NCBI GenBank assembly: GCA_050633205.1 | Contig: JBOEGA010000026.1 | Coordinates: forward strand, 1-64,000 | DNA from: CBDHHC01 sp050633205 | Lineage (GTDB): Bacteria > Pseudomonadota > Alphaproteobacteria > Rhizobiales > CBDHHC01 | Reading direction: 5' to 3' | Length of the DNA: 64,000 nucleotides | Shown here: positions 1 through 9,300 of the stretch, in pieces | Numbering within the stretch: position 1 is the stretch's first letter | Layout: each line of letters begins with the position of its first letter | Notes under the pieces: generated by a model | Seen by the model: the letters and a program-made list of their open reading frames with translations, nothing else | What the model was told of the DNA's origin: nothing | The model's database searches: none | Made by a program: the position numbers and the translations under genes

Positions 1-1191
1 GGCTTCACCGGCCACGAACAGATCGACAGCGTTGGCCTGATCCACATGAACGGCCGCGTCTACGACGCCGAACTCGGCCGCTTCCTGAGTGCCGATCCGA
101 ATGTGCAGGCGCTCGACAACCTGCAGAACTTTAACCGTTATAGTTACGTGTTGAACAACCCGCTAAGTTATACGGATCCGACCGGGTTTTTCTTTGCCAA
201 GCTGTTCAAGGCGATTGGTAAGGCGTTTGGGAAGATATTCAGTGCGATTGGGCGGGCGTTTAAGAAGTTGCTGCGAAGTCCGATTGTGAGGGCGATTATA
301 CAGATTGTGGCATGTGCGAACCCGGTCACTGGAATACAATGCGCCCTCGCCGCCGGAGCCATGGCCAAAGCCGCCGGAGGATCCATGAGGGATGTTCTCA
401 AGGCGATGGCGTTCTCGTACATAGTCCGAGGAGTGTGGAACGGAGTTAAAAGCACTCTAGAATCGGTTGGAATGGCTACTAATTTTCTAGTCAAAGGATT
501 AGTTCACGGTGTCGTTGGAGGAGCTCTTTCTGTCGCACAAGGAGGCAACTTTATGCAAGGATTTGCCTCTAACGCGATAGGTGCCGTTGCAGGATTAGCT
601 GCTGATGGCTTAGATATCTTTGAACATACAATAGTTGTTGCTGCCGCAGGTTGTGCGAGTGCAGTGGTCAGCGGCGGAAAATGTGCCAATGGTGCTATGA
701 CTGCTGCATTTGCTAACTTATATAACTTTTGGCATATAGTTGCAGTAGTTGGGGTCCAAGCTGCACGTCTTGGATATAAATGTCTCCGAAGCAGGGCTTG
801 CAGAGAATATATAAAGGAATATGCGGGGTTATCAAAGAAGGGTAAGAATGTTGGGCGAAACAACAAAGGTAGTGCTCATGGACAACATGGTTATTGGATT
901 AGAGATCGTTGGAATAACAATGCAAGAGTGAAGGTGGGTATTGCTGATAATAAATACTATGATAAGATTCGAAGAATATCTTTTCGAGCGTTAGTTCAGG
1001 TAAGAAGATGGAACAGGATGAATGGTCCGCATTATGGTGGTGGCCAAGACAGGTATTTTCACGAAGTTGTGAGGGTATTTAGAGCTGGAGCTGGAGCTAG
1101 GCTTAGGGCAATAACTTGGGAAAGGTCTACAGCAGCAAGGTTATATAGAATGAATGAAATCAATACATTTCTACATAAAAGGCCGTTATAA
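1..1191 (+). CDS. Rhs/YD-repeat polymorphic toxin, C-terminal part (5' truncated by window)
   Basis: The frame is open from base 1, so this is the 3' end of a longer gene. The first roughly 60 residues are the Rhs-associated core: GHEQIDSVGLIHMNGRVYD, then GRFLSADP, then the closing TDPTG, after which Rhs tips become variable. Next come a Lys-rich stretch and a Gly/Ala-rich hydrophobic region that resembles the linker of Rhs toxins. The last 120 or so residues are basic and look like the toxin module (VKVGIAD, an Arg-rich middle, a late Glu, HKRP end). This layout faintly resembles GIY-YIG/URI nucleases, but that is only a guess. Core DNA is visibly GC-rich while the tip is AT-rich, the usual sign of a swapped tip. 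The next gene starts 12 bases later and is the likely immunity gene. The Rhs assignment is firm; the toxic activity is unknown. Confidence 0.88.
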   Translation, partial: GFTGHEQIDSVGLIHMNGRVYDAELGRFLSADPNVQALDNLQNFNRYSYVLNNPLSYTDPTGFFFAKLFKAIGKAFGKIFSAIGRAFKKLLRSPIVRAIIQIVACANPVTGIQCALAAGAMAKAAGGSMRDVLKAMAFSYIVRGVWNGVKSTLESVGMATNFLVKGLVHGVVGGALSVAQGGNFMQGFASNAIGAVAGLAADGLDIFEHTIVVAAAGCASAVVSGGKCANGAMTAAFANLYNFWHIVAVVGVQAARLGYKCLRSRACREYIKEYAGLSKKGKNVGRNNKGSAHGQHGYWIRDRWNNNARVKVGIADNKYYDKIRRISFRALVQVRRWNRMNGPHYGGGQDRYFHEVVRVFRAGAGARLRAITWERSTAARLYRMNEINTFLHKRPL

Positions 1192-1202
1192 AGACCGTTG
1201 CC

Positions 1203-1970
1203 ATGATATTGAAACAAATTGAGATGTGCTTAAATCAGCCGGATTTCCCTTCTGAAATATGCAACCCTTTTAACTATCAAGTGAGATCTTTTGGGAATTT
1301 TCTCGAAAGATCAGTGAAAGAACAAAAACTGAAAATGGAATATGGTAGGTACTTTTTAACTTTAGTTGGTGAGCGTCTCCATGTCCCCAGCATTGATGAC
1401 GGTACTCTACAAATATGTATACCATTTGATTTAGAGGGGTATAAAAAACTTCCTTTGCAACAACTTAATGATTACCTTAATAGAGGGCTGATCGCTAAGA
1501 CACCAAAAGCTATTCGTGAGTTTGATGAAACACGGTTTCCTAAGCATGAATATACCCAACTTCCCATTGCTCAAATTAGCGAATTTTTTATTGAACATTT
1601 TATAAAAGGTATGAAAGCTGTAGAAGGTGTATTTGAAATTCCTTCTTCTTTATTTTTAGAAGCAATTGAGAAATTCAGAAAAGCACAGTATAAAAATAAG
1701 TGGGTTTTAAAAGCAAAGACTTTCAAAAAAGAACGGATAAAGGTAGTATTAGAAAATGAACTATTAATTTCTGATTTTCTCTTAAATCTTAAAATTTTAT
1801 GTGATGACGAAATTGTATTCTCAGAGGTTCTGTTGCGTAGACCACCAAGTGAGTATATATTTCAACACCTCTTAAAAGGCCCATTAATCAAAAAAGTTTC
1901 CCCTCAGATATTATTTATTGATATAAGTGGACATACATATAGAAAAGATATTTCTGAGTATTTGAATTAG
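1203..1970 (+). CDS. Candidate immunity protein for the upstream Rhs tip
   Basis: This encodes a 255-residue soluble protein with no signal peptide or membrane segment. It starts 12 bases after the Rhs stop. I do not recognise a family. It is rich in Lys, Glu, Phe and Leu and has the same low GC as the toxin tip, so tip and follower probably arrived together. Position immediately 3' of a polymorphic toxin tip is the standard place for a cognate immunity gene, which is the only basis for the call. The ribosome binding site before the ATG is weak, so translational coupling to the Rhs gene is possible. Confidence 0.6.
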   Translation: MILKQIEMCLNQPDFPSEICNPFNYQVRSFGNFLERSVKEQKLKMEYGRYFLTLVGERLHVPSIDDGTLQICIPFDLEGYKKLPLQQLNDYLNRGLIAKTPKAIREFDETRFPKHEYTQLPIAQISEFFIEHFIKGMKAVEGVFEIPSSLFLEAIEKFRKAQYKNKWVLKAKTFKKERIKVVLENELLISDFLLNLKILCDDEIVFSEVLLRRPPSEYIFQHLLKGPLIKKVSPQILFIDISGHTYRKDISEYLN

Positions 1971-2276
1971 TAAAAATAGTTAGAAGTATCCTCGCGGAGT
2001 TGCGATTGCAAATCACAACTGGCATAGTCCGGTTGCTTCCAGCTTGACGGAGGTGCTTGCAAGGATAAAAAAGATGCATCTGCAAGATAAGGCTATTGCT
2101 TGTCAGATTTTGTAAACCAGACTTATTATTCTCGCCAGTCATTGTCATATGATGATGGTAATATATGCAAGTGTAGCAATCTCGATGAATCTCATGGTTC
2201 CCAGTACAAAACTTTGCGCAAGAGCCCGGGATTCATATTAAAACAGGTTAAAATCATCAGCCACAAATACCGACAG

Positions 2277-2361
2277 GTGAATCCTCGTGAATATCCGGTG
2301 AATTGAGGTGAGTTAAGCGTGAATTGGATGGGGTAAGTGGTGAATGAAACGTGAGAGGATA
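2277..2361 (+). repeat. Helically phased GTGA(A/G) array, about 21-bp period
   Basis: GTGA starts at 2277, 2287, 2298, 2308, 2319, 2340 and 2351, with a degenerate copy at about 2330. Steps are alternately 10 and 11 bases, giving four degenerate units of 21 bp. The frame is broken by stops on the plus strand, so the period does not reflect a translated heptad today. It lies in non-coding DNA between the Rhs locus and an integrase remnant. Confidence 0.55.
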
Positions 2362-2494
2362 AGTCAATTTTGCGGGTAAATCACAGGAATTCGCCAGGGG
2401 GATAATTTATTTTTTGCGACTGGAGTGTTGTGCGCCACCTGATCAAAAAAATTATTGCCCGGCCATATAATCCGGTCATAATAGGAGCACTCGT

Positions 2495-2617
2495 CACTGC
2501 TGCGACGCCAACGGCAATATGATCTCTGGTGACGGGGGGGTGATCAGCTATTCGGCCTTTGACAAGCCGATAACCATTGCACGTGGCTGCAAGGCCAATG
2601 AGCTGATCTTGGCATGA
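2495..2617 (+). pseudogene. Orphan Rhs/YD-repeat fragment
   Basis: The plus-strand frame reads CDANGNMISGDG, then ISYSAFDKPITIARG, ending at a TGA at 2615-2617. This is the YDANGNM...YsaFDKP signature of an Rhs repeat, without start codon or core. It is GC-rich like bases 1-200, unlike its AT-rich surroundings, and contains a G7 run at 2534-2540. It is probably debris from an Rhs gene rearrangement downstream of the intact tip. Confidence 0.75.
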
Positions 2618-2707
2618 GGATATTGAGAGAGACGGTATAAAACCGCTGACGCAGGTTAATCTGTGATGTTCTGAGGGTTTCCTCTTAGCCTCGAAACAGC
2701 ATTATTC

Positions 2708-2950
2708 TTATATGAGGCAAGCTTTTTTCCCCAACCCCAACACCTCACTCAACCTCTCCCCAAGCTGCTCATTCACCTCTCGCAACGGATCATGCGCCAG
2801 ATGGGCATACCGTGCAGTCGTCTGAGGTCGCGTATGTCTGAGTAATTACCCAATCAATGGTAATGAAGTCCTGCTAGCAGCAAGGCTGGCAAAAGAGTGA
2901 CGCAGATCGTGGAGGCGTACATCCATCAAAACCGGTAACCCTCTCCTTTT
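2708..2950 (-). pseudogene. Tyrosine recombinase (phage-type integrase) C-terminal remnant
   Basis: The minus strand reads MDVRLHDLRHSFASLAAS, then SLPLIG, an in-frame TAA, then LLRHTRPQTTARYAHLAHDP and a short tail. This contains the catalytic R of HDLRHSFAS, the H of LLRHT and the nucleophile Y of TARYAHL. Only the end of the catalytic domain is left. A TAA falls where integrases usually have a Lys. It indicates a past integration event next to the Rhs locus. Confidence 0.8.
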
Positions 2951-2970
2951 CAAGAGAGATGTGTCAGATC

Positions 2971-3201
2971 TTATCTCGACTTATTCACATTAACCCTGGT
3001 TTGTAGAAAATAAGACGGATCGCCTTTCCTTCTTCTGACACTAAAATTTTTATATCGGCTGATGATCTTATATCCGGTTTTCCTTGAAATAATGGACTCT
3101 CTGCACAATGGAGCCATCTTCTTACCATCAAGAAGCCTGGCCACTAAACGAAGACGTTCATCCATACGATTACACTCCTTCCAGGGCATTCTGCTCTCCA
3201 T
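2971..3201 (-). mobile_element. IS481-family transposase N-terminal remnant
   Basis: This is a 76-residue ORF whose first 50 residues match the start of IS481-type transposases (PWKEC, then MDERLRLVARLLDG, then SRKTGYKIISRYK, the helix-turn-helix). After about residue 51 the match dissolves and no DDE catalytic core follows, so the element is inactive. It lies directly downstream of the large tpsA stop, where an immunity gene for that protein would be expected. Confidence 0.72.
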
Positions 3202-3273
3202 AGCAAAATGCTAAAAGTGTAACCTATGTGTCCGGTCGTACACTTGTATTGGAGCTTCTGATGTACAAAGTTT

Positions 3274-3306
3274 AATGTCCTTACAGTCAGGTGCTGTAAG
3301 GACATT
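3274..3306. terminator. Strong 13-bp hairpin after tpsA
   Basis: Arms at 3274-3286 and 3294-3306 pair perfectly around a 7-base loop. A T7 run (3305-3311) follows on the plus strand. For the minus-strand tpsA, which ends 25 bases away, only a weak T/A tail follows. It probably works in both directions. Confidence 0.7.
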
Positions 3307-3330
3307 TTTTTGACTATATGTCGAAATTAG

Positions 3331-6300
3331 TTACTTAGGTTCACATGAGTTTACCTCAGATTCACATGAATTTACCTCAGGTTCAAATACAGATGGGTCA
3401 ATACTCTGCAATTGTTCTGGTGCGCCTACCTCCTGAAGATCCGTTGGAGGAGGGGTAAAGTCCAGTTCTGGTTTGTCGATATTAACAGGTGGTGAACACC
3501 CCTTTGAACACTTTTGTGCCGTGACTGAAATCAGGGCACCATATCCAATAGCTGGGACGACAACTTTCAAAACCTTCCTTCGTGTTATACTTGAGCCAGC
3601 CAATGCGGTTATTAGTCTAAACTGGGCTTCAGGGTCTACAATTGTCGTTTGATCTTTTGCTCGCTTTCTCGCCAGCTCAGCCTTTTCATCTGCATCTACC
3701 AAAATTCCGGTTTCACTTGTTTGACGAGTATCTTTTCCCCCTTTGTTTACGATCTCAGGTTTACTCACTGCATTTCCGTTAGCATCTTCTATTACTTTTT
3801 CGTCAACCCAACTGGAGCCATCCTCGGAAACTCTTCGGCGCGTAATTTCAATATTTCCATCGGGTAACTCTTTTCTATCCAGGATTTCACAACCATTATT
3901 ATTGTGAACCCAGGCCCGGGTTTTGCCTACGAAATAGGTATGAGTATCTGCGACCTCGAAATTGTATACTTTCTTCTGTTTATTCTCAACTTTCATTGAA
4001 CTGACTCTTAAAACAGAGCTTTGTCCTTTATTTGATGTTGAAGCGAGGTGAAGATATTCATTCTCAACACCAATACCACTGACAATGGCCTGACCTATTT
4101 TCAGATCGCCGGCTTTTATAAAGCCTTCGCCCGGTACATAAAACGGATGGTCTTTCGTTGTTTGGAATATTTCGGAGGAACCATTTTGATGTTCCAGTGT
4201 GAGATGCAGAATATGGTCAGAGTTTCTTCTGAAAAGTTCAACAACAGGTTTGAATACTGTCTGTTTTGTGTGCTCATCTCGACTGACAACTAAATCACCA
4301 ACTTTAATCTCCTCTATCGGTTTCATACCCTTTGAGGTCCATATTAATGTCCCTGCAACGAAGCACTTCGAAAGGTCATTCGCATTGGGGCCACCTTTAT
4401 TGTCATGTGAATTATGAGAAACATCCCTTGAACCGTCAGGCCTTTTCTTGTTGCCAACAATTTTTGACGCTTTTTTTCCAAGTCTGGTTTTTTGAGCAAG
4501 ACTTGCTATTTTTCCAACACCTGCTGCTCCGATAAAGAGACTGATAATCTTGCCACCTCCAGCAAGCTTTTGTTGTGTTTCCTCATCAAGTTCATTCCAG
4601 TGTTTGCTGACAACGTTGCCTGTTTCATCATCAACATACTTAACTACCGCATCAATATAGACACCGGGCACGCTTAATAATTCAAGAACAGCCTGTGTTT
4701 CATCAGGGAATTGTTCGGCTGCCAGTGTAATTGCCCCTTGCACTCCGGCTTCAGTAAGCTCGGAAACACTATCATCTCCGGCTCCTACTTTTCTAACACC
4801 CTCAACCGGATCGCCATCCCCTTCTGCAAGTACATAACCGATCACCACTCCAGCCAGTGCAGCCAGACAAAGTCCACCACATAATGCGTTATTTTCAGCA
4901 GCATTACCTCCTGTCATGGCTCCAACAGTAGCATCATGCCCAATAGCGGCTGCAGAAATAGCCCCTCCAATTCTAGCGATTTGAATCGTCGTGTTTTCGA
5001 ACTCTTTATCGTTTGTCTGCTCTTTAATGGCCGCTGCCAGTTCGGAAGGGGAAATTTCGCCATTAGCCAAAGCCTCTACTTTTTCCAGAATTTTATCTTC
5101 AGCAGCTGATTGTATTCTATCTGCAATAAACTCGCCGGCTACTGCACCTACGGCGCCACCTACACAATCCTTGCTTGCCAGTTGTCCAACTGCACATCCC
5201 AATGCTGCATGAGCGCCATAATGAACAACTTCCCCTATATCTCCGGCATGGTATGCATCGCCTATCGCTGTGGCGCCGACTGTGGCGACAGTGTTAATAC
5301 CTGCAGTTTTCAGGTTATCAACGAGGTGATCTTCAAACTTACCACCTGCAATAAGTGTTGTAGCCGAGGCCGATATAATAGCTCTTGTAGTATTTGTTAC
5401 TGATGCCTCAATTATCTGAGCAGGTATCTTATCAAGGCCGTTAGCCTGAAGCTGTGTTGCACTTGCTCCAAGAGTATCCAGTACCTGAGGTAAAATTGCC
5501 TGAGTAGCGCCTGCAGTTACTGCTGAAATAGCGACTTTTGCAAGAGTTTCTGTCGACGTTAGTTCTTGCAGTATTTTAACAGGGTTACCCTGATTGTTAA
5601 TGGTACTTAGAACAGCAGTATTAATGAGCGTATGTGTCGCTGCAGCTATGGCAGCATTGGCGACAGTACCCTGAGCTGCTCCCAGAGCAACTCCAACCCC
5701 TGAACCTGCACCGAATGTAACGATAGTGACAACAGCAGTAACGACGACGGTACCAACAACGCTTAAGCCCTGGGATGTGTCATCCCAATGCCTGTTCTCG
5801 GCAATAACTGCAGTCCATTCTATATCTTCATTCTGGGCAATCTGCTTGATCCACTGGTGCCCTTCATCTCCTGCAATCTTATCTATAGAGTTATCAAACT
5901 GCCTGTCCAGAATACTCTGCTTATGATCAGCAAATTTGTTCCCGGACATATTACGAAGGTTTTTTATTTCTTTTATAGAAAGAGGAGAATTTGACGCTCC
6001 ACCTCTCGGGGCAATATAACGCTCAAATTCTTCGTCACTCATACTCTGGATGTTGTCGTAATTATCCAGTGTCCATTGCTCGTCTTTTGTGAGGGGTTGT
6101 TGTTCATACTCAACACTGACATGTTTTACCTGTCTGGTATCTATGCCACCACCTTCATTATTTATAATTGTAGCATGGATAATGGTTTCATTCGATGCGC
6201 CTTTACTGTTGTTATGAAACCAGAAGAAACTGCTCTCATCAGTTGTTGTATTTGTAATAACAACGTCCTTGGCTGCATTGAACTGTAATTTACCATTTGG

Positions 6301-9300
6301 TACTACAAATACTGGTTTTGTGTCAGTCTCTATTCGTGTACCCCCATCAACAATGACATCGCCATTCTTAGATTGGGTTGTAAGGTTTTTTCCATTGAGG
6401 GTTGTACCAACTGTTTTGATTTCTGTGCGGCTTGATTTTTTATCAACATCATTTGACCACGGGTTGACTACACCAGCCCAGCCTGCTGTTTCCACTTTCA
6501 GAGAAACAGTGGTTTCCTGCACATCGTGCACATCTCCGTATGTGACGCCCTCATTTCCGGAAACCAGAACATCATCACCCCATGATAAATCACCACCTAT
6601 AATGCTTGTTGCTCCATCAGCATGAATAGTAAGGTTACCACCTGCTGATACGCCTGATTTTTTATTGGTAAGGTTATAAGTGGTACGGGAACCTGATATA
6701 TCAACGTCTTTAAAACCAATTAAACCAAAACCGAGTAAAGGGGCTATTGCTATTCCCGCATTAACTTCAACGTCTTTGCCGCTGGAGCTGAAGCTTGTCT
6801 TAAATTCACTTTCAGTTTGTTGTGCATAGATGTTGATATCACCGCCAGCTACCAGCGTAGCGTCATTGCCAGCGCTAATGTCCCCGCCGATTGAATTGAT
6901 ATTGGTATCAGATTCCAGAGCGAGATCATTTTTAGCCGTGATAGAAGCTGTCGTATTCAGCCTTTCCCGATAACCGTTTTTATAAACATTTCTTGTAACA
7001 GTTGTCTCATTGTGAATTGCAGTAGCCTTGATACCTACATTATTTCCAGAGATCTCACCTGAGATATTTTCCAGCAACCCAATGCCGGCAATAACATTTC
7101 CGTCCTCATCGACTTTAAATGAAGTTAAATCCCCAATGGAAGCAATGCGACCACCAAGATTTTTAAGATGGTCAGCTTCCAGGTGCATATCGCCACCGGA
7201 GCTTATGGTGCCGGAGTTATGGATGGTGCCGGCTGACAGTATTGTACCCTGATCACCATGAATGATTGCTCCACCAGCTACCAGGGTCTCTTTTGCAGTC
7301 TTCTGCGTTAGATACACTTTTGGGGCAAGTACCATTTTTCCGTCAACTTCGACAGCAACGAGCCAGATAATATCTTTTTTGAGAGCTGCAACCTGTTCCG
7401 CTGTCAGAGCAACGCCAAGAGTTAATTTTAAATCACCGGCTACTTCTGCGGCATTATCATAGAGTGTTTCCATCATGTCGCTGGTATCAGTATAACCGTT
7501 CAGGATATTATTGCCTGTCAGGTTAATAAGCTGGTTTTCGACGAGACGGTTTTCAACATACGCATCACCAAGTCTTTTCTGAATATCATTGGGATTGATA
7601 TCCATGCGTTCAAGGAATTTATCAGAACCGTAGAAATTTCCAAGATCAGTAAAACGTGGGTCAGATTCATAAACGAAAGAACCGTCGGGGTTGGGGCTGG
7701 TTATAATAAGCCCACTGCGTCCAAAGTCTTTAAGCGCTGAGTTTGCGGGAAGTCCGATCTGTATAAGGCTGGCCCCTCCCATCGTTTGCTTGCCTCTGGT
7801 CTGACTATGCAAACGGTTGGTTTCAAGTTGTTCCCAACCAAAAATATTTTCTTGCTGGTTCTTAATCTGTTCGGTATGTGAGCCTTTTACCTTGCCTCCT
7901 TTTGCTGTGATGGTTGAAGCAAGATATCCTATAACTTCGGTATCAGTATCGTGCTCATCATGAGTATAGGTATGTGTGTCGTGATCAAAACAAATGCCAA
8001 GAATTCTTGTCGCACAATAACGTTCTGAGTGTGTTGTTGTTGTCGTTGTATCTGTGGTTCGTCTAAGTTCAAGCGCAGTGTTCTCAAGTGTTTCGCCAAT
8101 TATTGTCAGGTCTCCCCCACCTGAAGCAATCAGGCTGTATTTGTTAACCACATGCGTAGCATCAATAAGCATGCTGCTGCCTGATAGGATTTGTCCCGGA
8201 GCGGTAAGATTATCTTCATTAATACTATCCTCCCTGACCCTGACGTGTTTTGTTGTTCCGGATCCAAGGTCAAATGTTTCGTCGCTGACCTGATTGGTTT
8301 CTTTCCCAACATTTGTGTTGCTTCTGGTATTGGTGACACGGGTAGCTTTAATGAAAAGTGGCCCGCTGAATGTCTGAATGATTCCGGACGAGTTTGTTAT
8401 GCTGTTTGTTCGACCAAAATCATTTAAATCTTTAGCATCATCGCTTTTTGCCAGACCTGTAATCAACATTTGGTTCTCCGCGAGAATTTCCCCTCGCGAA
8501 TTCAATAGTGTATTACCAACCTGAATGGTGGCATTGTTCCCTGCGTAGATAACTCCCTGGTAGTTTTTGAGGTCCTCGGTCACGTCGAGGAAAATATCCC
8601 CATCTTTACTGCCTATGCCTGAAGAGTTGCTAAGATCTTTTGCAGACAAGAAAAGCAAACCATTGCCAATTATAGTATTTCTGTTGTCAACCTCACCGCC
8701 GGCTTCTACGACGAGAACATTCTCTGAGAATATCTTTTTATGGTTCTGAATGTTACATTCTGCCGTAATATTTAAAAACTCTGCTGCAGTGATATCTCCT
8801 GAATTGGTAATATTATGGGCTGTTAGATTGAGCGTATGATCTGAATTGATTTCAGCACCTTCTTCATTGGCCAGGCTGCCTGTCAGTACGAGGTCAGCTT
8901 GTCCTGCTGCATAGATAACTCCCTTGTTGATGAGGCTGCCTGATATAGCAACTGGTCCACCTTCACCAAATTCACCAGCCAGAACCTGCGGAAGGCCGAT
9001 ATCAGGGCGGTTGACCCCGTGATCACTATTAATATTCAATTCAAGTAAGCCAGCTTTAATATTGCCTTCATTATGGAGTGCTGACGTATTGATGATAAGC
9101 GTACCGCTACTCAGGATTTCAGATCCATTGGGGTTACTTCTTGTATAAGCATAGCGGTTATGAATACCTTTGGCTGTAATTTCCAGCCTTTCACCACTGA
9201 ATACGGCTCCGCTGTTAGTAAAAATACCTGTTATGTCCGCAACAACTGTTCCTTGTTCACTGCCCACTCCACCGTGGTTATTCCAGCTTTCGGCATTTAT

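Noticed and set aside
1915..2306. Two short ORFs (minus 1915-2148, plus 2100-2306)
   Set aside because: They have no ribosome sites or recognisable sequence, and the first overlaps the end of the candidate immunity gene in antisense.
3903..4365. Hint domain of the large TpsA as a true intein
   Set aside because: It sits between the pretoxin region and a C-terminal tip, the usual place of a polymorphic-toxin Hint domain; there is no split host enzyme.
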